In this document: positions 1-7,400 of the stretch, in pieces
Position numbering within the stretch: position 1 is the stretch's first letter
Layout: the number at the start of each line of letters is the position of its first letter
From: JAVBSN01 sp031556525
GTDB taxonomy: Bacteria; Bacillota; Clostridia; Lachnospirales; Lachnospiraceae
Assembly (NCBI GenBank): GCA_031556525.1
Contig: JAVBSS010000039.1
Span: forward strand, 1-17,557
Direction of reading: 5' to 3'
Length of the DNA: 17,557 nt
Position numbers and translations under genes: made by a program
Notes under the pieces: model-generated
Seen by the model: the letters and a program-made list of their open reading frames with translations, nothing else
Databases searched by the model: none
Told to the model about the DNA's origin: nothing

Positions 1-47
1 CGACCTTCTCTGTTTTCAATAAAAACTGTAAGTTGTTTAATGAACAT
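1..47 (-). CDS. ACT-domain protein, N-terminal fragment (runs off window)
   Basis: Only the first 15 codons are inside the window, reading MFIKQLTVFIENREG and continuing past position 1. The start is an ATG at 47-45, preceded by a strong AGGAGG site seven bases upstream. A beta-strand rich in hydrophobic residues followed by ENREGR is how small amino-acid-binding ACT-domain proteins usually begin, and such a gene often follows ior and paaK genes in Clostridia. It lies 25 bases after the paaK stop, so it is probably the last gene of the same operon. A regulatory role in sensing an aromatic amino acid is inferred from context. The assignment rests on 15 residues. Confidence 0.7.
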   Translation of the reverse strand, partial: MFIKQLTVFIENREG

Positions 48-72
48 ATACACTCCTCCTTGTAATCTTACT

Positions 73-1374
73 CTAGTTATCTAAGTTACGTTTATCAATT
101 ACACGAACTGCTTTACCCATACTTCTCTCAATTGTCTTAGGTTCAACTAATTTAATTCTAGCACCTAAACCAATTGCTTGTTGTACTGTATGAGATATTT
201 TCTTCTTAAGATTCTCAAGTTCTCTTATCTCATCAGAGAAAAATCTCTCTTCAACCTCAACTAATATATCTAATGTATCTTGATGATTTACTCTATCAAC
301 AATTATTTGATAGTTCGGAGTAATTCCGTCTACTGTAAGTAATGCTGCTTCAACTTGTGATGGGAATACATTTACACCTCTAATGATTAACATATCATCT
401 GAACGGCCTGTAAATCTTGATATTCTAGCTGTTGTTCTACCACATTCACACTTGTCATAACTGATACTAGTTAAATCCTTAGTTCTGTAACGAATTAAAG
501 GTATACCTTCTTTTGTAAGAGTTGTAAATACTAATTCACCTGTTACACCTTCACCTACAGGTTGTAATGTATTAGGGTCAATTATTTCTGGTAAGAAATG
601 ATCTTCAAATACATGTAGTCCCTTATGGTAAATACAATCGTTAGCTACTCCAGGTCCCATAATTTCACTTAAACCATAAATATCATGTGCATGTATGCCT
701 AAACGTTGCTCTATTTGTACTCTCATGTTCTCAGTCCAAGGTTCTGCACCATTTAGAGTTGCTTTTAAATGAATCTGATCTTTAACACCCATCTCCTCTA
801 TTACTTCAGCTATATGCATTAAATATGAAGGTGTACACATAAGACCTGTTGCCTTAAAATCTATCATCATATCAATAAGCTTCTGTGTATTACCTGTTGA
901 CATAGGAACTACAGTTGCACCTAAATGTTCTGCGCCATAGTGACCACCTAGACCACCAGTAAATAATCCGTAACCATATGCTACTTGAATTATATCATCT
1001 CTGCCTAGTTCTGCCATTGCACAACATCTTGCAACACATTCGCTCCAGATTTCAATATCTCTTCTTGTATAACCAACTACAGTAGCTTTTCCTGTAGTTC
1101 CAGAAGAAGCATGGACTCTTACTATATCAGTCATAGGAACTGCAAATAATCCGAATGGATAGTTATCTCTTAAATCATCCTTTGTTGTATAAGGAAGTTT
1201 ATGTAGATCCTCTATTCCGTTAACATCTCCTGGCTCTAAACCTACCTCTTGCATCTTTTTACGATAAGGCTCAACATTGTGGTATACACGATTAACAGCC
1301 TTTTTTAATCTTGCACTTTGAAGATGAGTCATCTCGTCACGACTCATACATTCTCTAGCTTCATTCCATATCAT
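73..1374 (-). CDS. paaK: Phenylacetate-CoA ligase (arylacetate-CoA ligase)
   Basis: This cytosolic adenylate-forming enzyme converts phenylacetate or related arylacetates (for example indoleacetate) to CoA thioesters using ATP. Its 433 residues are the usual family length. Visible motifs are the phosphate loop SSGTTGK (90-96), YGLSE (233-237), RYRTKD (295-300), a CECGR turn (309-313), GRSDDMLIIRG (323-333) and, near the C-terminus, RSMGKAVRV with the probable catalytic lysine. The ATG at 1374 has GGAGG nine bases upstream. It follows iorAB on the same strand, the common clostridial arrangement: the oxidoreductase makes arylacetyl-CoA from arylpyruvates and the ligase interconverts the acid and the CoA ester. 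A 98-base gap with a hairpin separates it from iorB. The exact aryl substrate cannot be read from sequence. Confidence 0.94.
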   Translation of the reverse strand: MIWNEARECMSRDEMTHLQSARLKKAVNRVYHNVEPYRKKMQEVGLEPGDVNGIEDLHKLPYTTKDDLRDNYPFGLFAVPMTDIVRVHASSGTTGKATVVGYTRRDIEIWSECVARCCAMAELGRDDIIQVAYGYGLFTGGLGGHYGAEHLGATVVPMSTGNTQKLIDMMIDFKATGLMCTPSYLMHIAEVIEEMGVKDQIHLKATLNGAEPWTENMRVQIEQRLGIHAHDIYGLSEIMGPGVANDCIYHKGLHVFEDHFLPEIIDPNTLQPVGEGVTGELVFTTLTKEGIPLIRYRTKDLTSISYDKCECGRTTARISRFTGRSDDMLIIRGVNVFPSQVEAALLTVDGITPNYQIIVDRVNHQDTLDILVEVEERFFSDEIRELENLKKKISHTVQQAIGLGARIKLVEPKTIERSMGKAVRVIDKRNLDN

Positions 1375-1407
1375 ATATAATAACCTCCATGCGTTAATTT
1401 AAAGATA

Positions 1408-1443
1408 TACCATATACACTAAACTCCTTCAGTGTATATGGTA
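1408..1443. repeat. Perfect 13-bp inverted repeat between iorB and paaK
   Basis: Arms TACCATATACACT (1408-1420) and AGTGTATATGGTA (1431-1443) are perfectly complementary around a 10-base loop. On the transcribed strand the loop reads GAAGGAGTTT, which resembles a ribosome site. Only a short interrupted U stretch follows, so it is not a convincing terminator. It could act as an RNA-processing or mRNA-stability stem between iorB and paaK, or as a protein-binding palindrome. Confidence 0.6.
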
Positions 1444-1472
1444 CTCATCATTTCTATACTTAAAACACAACA

Positions 1473-2048
1473 CTAAGCAGTAAGATTATAACCCACTAAA
1501 AATGCCTCTTTGTTAATATCTATAGTCTTAGCCGGTACTGTATTTTCAATAACTGTTAGCCAATCTTCCTTGCTAAATTCCATATGCTGTGCAGCCATAC
1601 CTAATACTATGTTATTGAATACTCTTGTATTACCTAGTTTCTTTGCTTCTTCCATTGCACTAACTGAATACACTTTATATTTATCTTCTAAACCTTCAAT
1701 TATATTTTCAGGATATGAAGCCATTCCTGTAACTACTGTAATAGGGTCTATTCTTTGATTATTAACGATTAATACACCATCTGGTTTTAAGAAATGAGCA
1801 TATCTTAACGCTTCTAATCTCTCAAATGCTATTAATACATCTGCCTGACCTTGCTCTACTATAGGCTCTGCAACGCAGTCACCATATCTAACAAAAGTTA
1901 CTACTGAACCACCACGTTGAGCCATTCCATGTACTTCTGATAATTTAACATCATATCCTGCTTGTAATATAATTCCACCAAGGATACGGCTTGTTAATAA
2001 TGTTCCTTGTCCACCAACACCAACGATCATAATATTCTTAGTTTCCAT
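1473..2048 (-). CDS. iorB: Indolepyruvate ferredoxin oxidoreductase, beta subunit
   Basis: This is the small subunit of the oxygen-sensitive enzyme that decarboxylates arylpyruvates (indole-, phenyl- and hydroxyphenyl-pyruvate) to arylacetyl-CoA while reducing ferredoxin. Its 191 residues are the normal length for the pyruvate/ketoisovalerate oxidoreductase gamma-type domain. The N-terminus carries the hallmark GVGGQGTLLTSRI (10-22), followed by the conserved HGMAQRGGSVVTFVR segment (about 40-54). The stop of iorA and this start overlap by one base (TAATG), with GAGGAGGTGG seven bases before the ATG inside the end of iorA. This implies translational coupling and equal subunit production. The gene ends 98 bases before paaK. 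Confidence 0.93.
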   Translation of the reverse strand: METKNIMIVGVGGQGTLLTSRILGGIILQAGYDVKLSEVHGMAQRGGSVVTFVRYGDCVAEPIVEQGQADVLIAFERLEALRYAHFLKPDGVLIVNNQRIDPITVVTGMASYPENIIEGLEDKYKVYSVSAMEEAKKLGNTRVFNNIVLGMAAQHMEFSKEDWLTVIENTVPAKTIDINKEAFLVGYNLTA

Positions 2049-3784
2049 TATTTAGCCACCTCCTCGATTGCATCGAATTTACATATCTTCATACATAATC
2101 CACAACCGTTACACATTGTCTCATCAATATTAATTGTACCATCTTCATTCTTAGTAAGTGCTGGACAACCTGGTTTCAAACACATACCACATTTCTTACA
2201 CTTATCTGAAATAGGTTGACATCTATTAGGGAAAGTAACGCCCTTTAGAAGTACACAAGGTGATTTTGTAATTATTACTGATAATTCTTCTCTTTGTGTC
2301 TCTTCTTTAACTATTCTCTCAAGTTCTTCTAAGTCAAATGCATTTACTTCAATAACATTGTTAATACCCATTGCTTTACATAGGTGATAGATATTAATCT
2401 CTTTAACTGCCTCACCCATTAGTGTCTTACCTGTTGCAGCATTATCTTGATGTCCTGTCATTCCTGTAGTTGAATTATCAAGAATCATAACTGTACCAGT
2501 TGCTTGATTGTATACCATGTTCATAAGTGAGTTAACACCTGTATGCATAAATGTTGAATCACCTATAACAGCAACCCAATTCTTAACGTAATCTTTGCCT
2601 TTTGCTTTCTCCATTCCATGAAGTGTAGATATTGATGCTCCCATACATACTGTTGTATCAACAACGCTAAGTGGCGCTACAGCTCCTAATGTATAACAAC
2701 CAATATCACCTGCTGCATGAATCTTAAGCTTATTAAGAACAGAATATACACTTCTATGAGGACATCCTGGGCATAAGATAGGAGGTCTTGCTGGTACTGG
2801 TGATGGTGCTTTAACCTCTACAGTCTCGCCCATAGCTGCTCTAAGCATATTTGCACTATATTCACCTTGAAGTGTAAATATTTCCTTACCTGTTGCTTCT
2901 ATTCCCCAAGCTTTTACTTGCTCTTCGATAACTGGCTCTAATTCTTCAAATATATATAATTTATCAACCTTAGATGCAAATTCTTCAATAAGTTTCTTTG
3001 GAAGTGGATGAACTAGACCTAATTTTAATACTGATGCATTTGGCATAGCTTCTTTTACATAAGTGTAAGGTATACCACTTGTAATGAAACCAATCTTAGT
3101 ATCATTCATCTCCATCTTGTTAATAGCCATTGTTGATGCATCTTCTGCCATATCACTCATTCTCTTCTCAACTACAAGGTGTCTTGCAATTGCATTATTA
3201 GGCATCATTACATTTTTAGCAATATTTCTCTCATATGGCTTATCTTCAACTTCTACTCTATCTTCTAACTCAACAACACCTTGTGAATGTGCAAGTCTTG
3301 TAGTTGTTCTTACAACTATTGGAGTATCATATTTCTCACTGTATTCATAAGCAAGTTTTACATAGTCCTTTGCCTCTTGACTATCTGATGGCTCAAGTAC
3401 TGGTACTTGTGCAGCACGACAGATTTGTCTTGTATCTTGCTCATTTTGTGAACTATACATTCCTGGATCATCAGCTACTATCGTAACTAAACCACCATTT
3501 GTTCCAATATAAGCAACTGTATACATTGGATCTGCAGCAACGTTAAATCCAACGTGCTTCATACTTGACATAGCTCTTACACCACTCATAGATGCGCCTA
3601 TAGCAACTTCCATAGCTACTTTCTCATTCGGAGACCACTCACAATATATCTCCTTATAATTTACAATATTCTCACTAATTTCTGTACTTGGTGTTCCAGG
3701 ATATGCCGCAGACACTTTAACACCTGCTTCATATGCACCACGTGCTATTGCTTCATTTCCAAGCATTATCTTCTTCTCAGCCAC
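2048..3784 (-). CDS. iorA: Indolepyruvate ferredoxin oxidoreductase, alpha subunit
   Basis: This is the large catalytic subunit (578 residues, full length) of the arylpyruvate:ferredoxin oxidoreductase. The N-terminal half has the oxidoreductase signature AAYPGTPSTEI (26-36). The central segment has CPGCPHRS (338-345). The thiamine diphosphate motif starts at GDST (408-411) and ends near DN at about 436-437. The C-terminus is a two-cluster ferredoxin domain with Cys 529, 532, 535, 540 and Cys 558, 561, 564, 568, all present for two [4Fe-4S] clusters. The start is GTG at 3784, with AGAGAGGT seven bases upstream. It lies 41 bases after thrS with no terminator between, and overlaps iorB by one base. 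Oxygen sensitivity of the family fits an anaerobe. Confidence 0.95.
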   Translation of the reverse strand: MAEKKIMLGNEAIARGAYEAGVKVSAAYPGTPSTEISENIVNYKEIYCEWSPNEKVAMEVAIGASMSGVRAMSSMKHVGFNVAADPMYTVAYIGTNGGLVTIVADDPGMYSSQNEQDTRQICRAAQVPVLEPSDSQEAKDYVKLAYEYSEKYDTPIVVRTTTRLAHSQGVVELEDRVEVEDKPYERNIAKNVMMPNNAIARHLVVEKRMSDMAEDASTMAINKMEMNDTKIGFITSGIPYTYVKEAMPNASVLKLGLVHPLPKKLIEEFASKVDKLYIFEELEPVIEEQVKAWGIEATGKEIFTLQGEYSANMLRAAMGETVEVKAPSPVPARPPILCPGCPHRSVYSVLNKLKIHAAGDIGCYTLGAVAPLSVVDTTVCMGASISTLHGMEKAKGKDYVKNWVAVIGDSTFMHTGVNSLMNMVYNQATGTVMILDNSTTGMTGHQDNAATGKTLMGEAVKEINIYHLCKAMGINNVIEVNAFDLEELERIVKEETQREELSVIITKSPCVLLKGVTFPNRCQPISDKCKKCGMCLKPGCPALTKNEDGTINIDETMCNGCGLCMKICKFDAIEEVAK

Positions 3785-3808
3785 GTTTATTACCTCTCTT
3801 TTCTTATC

Positions 3809-3836
3809 ATAATAGTATCTATATTCTACTTGTTAA
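3809..3836 (-). promoter_or_regulatory. Candidate internal promoter upstream of iorA
   Basis: Reading the minus strand, TTAACA (3836-3831) and TATTAT (3814-3809) are separated by 16 bases; each matches the sigma-A consensus at five of six positions. The -35 box lies inside the last codons of thrS. It could give ior-paaK basal expression independent of the thrS T-box. In AT-rich DNA such matches arise by chance, so this is tentative. Confidence 0.35.
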
Positions 3837-5769
3837 TTGTTTTATTCTTAATCTCTGTAGTTATCTTTGTTACAAATTCATCAAGATTCATAGAACCTAA
3901 GTCACCGTCTTCACCACGCTGTCTTACTGATACAGTTCCTTGCTCTTCTTCATTTGCTCCAATTATAAGCATATATGGAAGCTTATTAAGTCTTGCTTCT
4001 CTTATCTTATATCCAATCTTCTCTGCTCTCTCATCAACAGTAACTTTAACACCTTCTTCTCTTAAAGCTGCTGCTACCTTACTTGCATACTCATGATGCT
4101 TCTCAGATATAGGAAGTATCCGAACTTGCTCTGAACATAACCATGTTGGGAACGCTCCCTCGTATTTCTCTATTAACCATGCTAATGTTCTTTCATAACA
4201 TCCCATAGATGTTCTATGAATAATATATGGTCTCTTCTTCTCGCCATTTTGATCGATATAGTACATATCAAATCTCTCTGCAAGGAACATATCTAATTGA
4301 ATAGTAATCATAGTATCTTCTTTGCCATATACATTCTTAGCTTGAATGTCTAATTTAGGACCATAAAATGCTGCTTCGCCATCTTCTTCTGTGTAATCAA
4401 TTTCAAGCTCATCTAACATCTTACGCATCATTTCTTGAACTGTATCCCATTGTTCAGCATTTCCCAAATATTTCTCTTGGTTATTAGGATCCCATTTTGA
4501 CAAACGATAAGTTATATCATCTTGTACGCCTAATGTAGTCATACAGTATTTTGCTAAATCAACACATCCTCTAAACTCAGCTTCAACTTGCTCAGGTGTT
4601 ATTACTAGATGTCCCTCTGATATAGTAAATTGACGTACACGAGTAAGTCCGTGCATCTCTCCCGAGTCTTCATTTCTAAATAGAGTTGAAGTCTCACCAT
4701 ATCTAATTGGTAAATCTCTATAACTATGTTGCTCTGCTTTATATACATAGTATTGGAATGGACAAGTCATTGGACGAAGCGCATATACTTCACTATCATC
4801 TTTCTCCTCATCTCCTAATACAAACATGCCTTCTTTGTAATGTCCCCAATGGTCTGATATTACATATAAATCTTTCTTAGCCATAAGTGGAGTCTTAGTT
4901 CTTACATAACCACGTTTCTCTTCTTCATCTTCTATCCATCTCTGCATAGTCTGAATCATAGCAGCTCCCTTAGGCATTAATAATGGTAATCCCTGTCCTA
5001 TAACATCAACAGTAGTGAATAGACCCATCTCTCTACCTAATTTGTTGTGGTCTCTCTTCTTAATATTCTCAAGAAACTCTAATCTTTCTTCTAAATCAGC
5101 TTTCTTAGTATAGGCAGTTCCATATATACGAGTAAGCATCTTATTATCTGAATTACCTCTCCAATATGCTCCTGAAGAAGATGTTAACTTGAAGAACTTC
5201 ACTGGCTTAGTACTCATAAGGTGAGGACCTGCACATAAATCTGTAAAATCACCTTGCTCGTAGAAGCTAATTATTGAATCTTCTGGTAAATCCTTAATAA
5301 GTTCAACCTTATATGGCTCGTCCTTATCCTCCATAAATTTAACTGCTTCTTCTCTTGGTAAAGTAAATGATGTTATTGCTACATCTTCCTTTACAACTTT
5401 CTTCATTTCACTTTCAATCTTGTCTAAATCTTCTCTTGTAAGAGATGGCATATCAAAATCATAATAGAAACCATTTTCAATAGCTGGTCCTATTGCACAT
5501 TTTGCATCTGGGTATAATCTCTTAACTGCTTGAGCTAATATATGAGACCCCGTATGTCTAAATGCATCCTTGCCTTTATCATCATTAAATGTAAGGATAT
5601 TAAGCTCCACATCCTTATCAACTATAGTCCTTAAATCAACTACTTCTCCATTAATTTCTCCTGCACACGCCATACGTGCTAGACCTTCGCTAATGTCTTT
5701 TGCAATGTCTAATACTGACATTTGATTCTCATACTCTTTGAAAGAACCATCTTTAAGTGTAATCTTCAT
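3826..5769 (-). CDS. thrS: Threonine--tRNA ligase
   Basis: This class II aminoacyl-tRNA synthetase charges tRNA-Thr. Its 647 residues cover the complete architecture: an N-terminal TGS domain (about 1-62), the editing domain with HTGSH (72-76) and the CAGPH motif (179-183), the catalytic core, and the C-terminal anticodon-binding domain (about 545-640). The expected zinc ligands are present: Cys336 in RPMTC, His387 in SEGH, and His518 in IIHRTSMG. Motif 2 is FRNEDSGEMHGLTRVRQF and motif 3 lies around GCYERTLAWLIE. The ATG at 5769 follows AAGGAG by eight bases. A long T-box leader and a strong promoter lie upstream. With no terminator after it, thrS probably heads a transcript running into iorAB-paaK. 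Confidence 0.98.
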   Translation of the reverse strand: MKITLKDGSFKEYENQMSVLDIAKDISEGLARMACAGEINGEVVDLRTIVDKDVELNILTFNDDKGKDAFRHTGSHILAQAVKRLYPDAKCAIGPAIENGFYYDFDMPSLTREDLDKIESEMKKVVKEDVAITSFTLPREEAVKFMEDKDEPYKVELIKDLPEDSIISFYEQGDFTDLCAGPHLMSTKPVKFFKLTSSSGAYWRGNSDNKMLTRIYGTAYTKKADLEERLEFLENIKKRDHNKLGREMGLFTTVDVIGQGLPLLMPKGAAMIQTMQRWIEDEEEKRGYVRTKTPLMAKKDLYVISDHWGHYKEGMFVLGDEEKDDSEVYALRPMTCPFQYYVYKAEQHSYRDLPIRYGETSTLFRNEDSGEMHGLTRVRQFTISEGHLVITPEQVEAEFRGCVDLAKYCMTTLGVQDDITYRLSKWDPNNQEKYLGNAEQWDTVQEMMRKMLDELEIDYTEEDGEAAFYGPKLDIQAKNVYGKEDTMITIQLDMFLAERFDMYYIDQNGEKKRPYIIHRTSMGCYERTLAWLIEKYEGAFPTWLCSEQVRILPISEKHHEYASKVAAALREEGVKVTVDERAEKIGYKIREARLNKLPYMLIIGANEEEQGTVSVRQRGEDGDLGSMNLDEFVTKITTEIKNKTINK

Positions 5770-5826
5770 TTTTCTTGCTCCTTTTCTAAAATGTAAGTAT
5801 TATCACAACCAAGTATATTTTCATAT

Positions 5827-5866
5827 AAGAAAAAAGTCCCTAGCGTGATAATCACACGCTAGGGAC
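5827..5866 (-). terminator. Intrinsic terminator of the thrS T-box leader
   Basis: Arms 5855-5866 and 5836-5847 form a perfect 12-bp GC-rich hairpin (transcript arm GUCCCUAGCGUG) with a seven-base loop, followed on the transcript by UUUUUUCUU. It is the regulated terminator of the leader and ends 57 bases before the thrS ATG. Its 5' arm contains CCCUAG (5859-5864), which can instead pair with CUAGGG (5885-5890) in the antiterminator. Confidence 0.95.
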
Positions 5867-5902
5867 GATAATATCGCGGTTCCACCCTAGTTCCTGCATT
5901 GA

Positions 5903-6090
5903 GCACTTAGTGAGGTATTCTCGAACTTAGTGCGAAAGCACACTTGGTCACTTAACGAAGTTTTCCTGAGTTTAGTGAACATAGTGTCTCCATGCTGCAC
6001 TTAGCGAGGTGTTCCCCGAACTTAGTGCGAAAGCACACTTGAGCACTTAACGAGGTATTCTCGAACTTAGTGAACATAATGTCTCATTTG
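5903..6090. repeat. Tandem duplication (94-95 nt unit) inside the thrS T-box leader
   Basis: Two units, 5903-5996 and 5997-6090, align almost base for base with a one-base slip. Each unit contains two related sub-repeats of 29-30 bases beginning CACTTA and ending TTAGTG. The four copies are at 5904-5932, 5949-5977, 5998-6027 and 6044-6072. The CACT and AGTG ends pair in every copy, and an inner CGAG/CTCG stem is kept or wobble-compensated in most. A GTGC-tetraloop-GCAC hairpin sits beside the first and third copies. The block lies between Stem III and the antiterminator, so it lengthens the leader without interrupting the core elements. Confidence 0.85.
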
Positions 6091-6285
6091 CAGACTCTCT
6101 TGGTGATTATAACGTAATCAACGGTCTATTTTGTAGACAGCTTAGAGGTAGTCTTCGGCTAATCATATATAAATTCCTCTCAGCTAGTGTATAACACTAT
6201 AGAATTCTCTCTGAATATATTTCCTTAGCTTACTCGTCTCATCATTGCTTTTATCTGTATAAAATCTATACCCTGTATGCATTCT

Positions 6286-6313
6286 TACTAAGCTCGAAAA
6301 CACCTCGCTAAGT
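6286..6313. repeat. Inverted fifth copy of the leader repeat near the transcript 5' end
   Basis: On the minus strand this segment begins ACTTAGCGAGGTGTT and ends CTTAGTA. It matches the plus-strand form of the four repeats at 5904-6072, so it is in the opposite orientation. Its first 15 bases are identical to those of the copy at 5999-6013. In the thrS transcript it lies about 20 nt from the predicted start and could pair with any downstream copy. Confidence 0.75.
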
Positions 6314-6340
6314 AATAATAGTATGTTTTACATAGTTTTA

Positions 6341-6369
6341 ATTATATAGCTTTATTCTATCTATGTCAA
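6341..6369 (-). promoter_or_regulatory. Perfect sigma-A promoter of thrS
   Basis: The minus strand reads TTGACA (6369-6364), a 17-base spacer, then TATAAT (6346-6341), which is full consensus with ideal spacing. The start of transcription is expected near 6334. The -35 box contains the TGA stop codon of the upstream membrane-protein gene. A full-strength promoter fits a leader controlled by transcription attenuation. Confidence 0.9.
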
Positions 6370-7307
6370 CGAGTATACTTATCAAAAATTTTTTCCATTT
6401 CATATTCTTTACTTATCTTGTATAGAATAATATTACCTATCAGCAATACTATATACAAAGCACCAAATAAAATCATACATATATTAAAACGATAAAACAT
6501 TCTTATATATTCCATACTAGGAACGCCCACAAATTTCAGATTAGAATCTACCATAACTACTGTCTTTTCATAAGTATAATCATTATCCATCCTGCCATCT
6601 GCTGTTCCTATATAGATTTCTGTCTCTCCCTCTTCTACTGCTTCAAAAACCCATCCTGAAAAGTAAGACGGATTAATACCAAACCTAGTATCCTCCCCTA
6701 CTTCCAATTGAAAAACTTCCTGTGCGCTATCTCCTTCTGTCTTATATGTATGATAACTAAATTGATCACTCACTGTATATACATAAATGTTGGATTTTGG
6801 TATATAGATATAGATTAGATTTACCACAATAATAATTATTAATATCAAGAATACAATTATTCTATTTCTTTTCTTTTTCGCCAATAAAAATAATTTACTT
6901 AACAGTGTTGTAGACTTATATATCCTCTTACTATTATGCATAATTACTATAGTGGCAACTATCATAACCGTAACTAAAAACGATAATCCATATTCATAAA
7001 ACAATAATAATATTATATTATATAACGACATAACAATCACTATAATCCAGCCACTAATAAACATTGCAACAAATCTTTCTTTCATAAATATTGCATATAT
7101 AGATGTTATTATAAAACATATCTCTATATATCTAAATAACTCTCTAACCACTGATTCTATTACATAATAGTCCATACCTTCATATGTATATTTGTACATC
7201 AATGGCGCTATGCTTATATACCCAACCATACATACATCCATCACACATATGATTAGTACGTATATTATCAGACTAACAATAATATATTTTCTATTTTCGT
7301 TCCCCAT
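6366..7307 (-). CDS. Multi-pass membrane protein of unknown function
   Basis: I do not recognise the family. The most likely start is the ATG at 7307, since AAGGGGA lies about six bases upstream; this gives 313 residues. An in-frame GTG at 7325 has no good ribosome site. From the ATG the protein shows about five hydrophobic segments (roughly residues 9-34, 60-80, 85-110, 113-130 and 148-170). A polar stretch of about 100 residues follows (about 172-270), rich in acidic and aromatic residues and beta-strand patterns. A last membrane segment (about 275-300) precedes a short charged tail. The polar part is probably outside the membrane. The gene follows the NRPS by 93 bases on the same strand and could be co-transcribed with it, but nothing in the sequence links their functions. 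Confidence 0.78.
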   Translation of the reverse strand: MGNENRKYIIVSLIIYVLIICVMDVCMVGYISIAPLMYKYTYEGMDYYVIESVVRELFRYIEICFIITSIYAIFMKERFVAMFISGWIIVIVMSLYNIILLLFYEYGLSFLVTVMIVATIVIMHNSKRIYKSTTLLSKLFLLAKKKRNRIIVFLILIIIIVVNLIYIYIPKSNIYVYTVSDQFSYHTYKTEGDSAQEVFQLEVGEDTRFGINPSYFSGWVFEAVEEGETEIYIGTADGRMDNDYTYEKTVVMVDSNLKFVGVPSMEYIRMFYRFNICMILFGALYIVLLIGNIILYKISKEYEMEKIFDKYTR

Positions 7308-7311
7308 ACTA

Positions 7312-7319
7312 TTCCCCTT
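7312..7319 (-). promoter_or_regulatory. Ribosome binding site deciding the membrane-protein start
   Basis: The minus strand reads AAGGGGAA, then a short spacer and ATG at 7307. The site lies inside the six extra codons that an upstream GTG start would add, so the ATG is preferred. Confidence 0.65.
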
Positions 7320-7400
7320 TTGCACCTATATATATTACTCCCAATCCCCTAAATCTGTACCTTTTCTTGTTCGCATCCAGTGTATTTATTAATTTCAAGC

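Larger units (their letters stand above)
5827..6334 (-). promoter_or_regulatory. T-box riboswitch leader of thrS, unusually long
   Basis: The leader carries the nearly invariant T-box sequence AGGGTGGAACCGCG (minus strand of 5875-5888), flanked by sequences that let CUAGGG pair with the 5' arm of the downstream terminator. Toward the 5' end lies a Stem I-like region (about 6130-6245) with an AGAGAG box and a GAAGACTACCTCT segment. In that segment the tandem codons ACT (6152-6150) and ACC (6149-6147) both specify threonine and match the regulated gene. Small hairpins follow at about 6128-6140 and 6101-6120. Uncharged tRNA-Thr is expected to stabilise the antiterminator and allow thrS expression. 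Between these stems and the antiterminator sits an extra block of about 190 nt of tandem repeats not found in ordinary T-boxes. Confidence 0.93.

Noticed and set aside
5903..6313. Repeats in the thrS leader considered as a CRISPR array
   Set aside because: The copies are imperfect, the intervals are themselves repeated rather than unique, one copy is inverted, and no cas gene is near.
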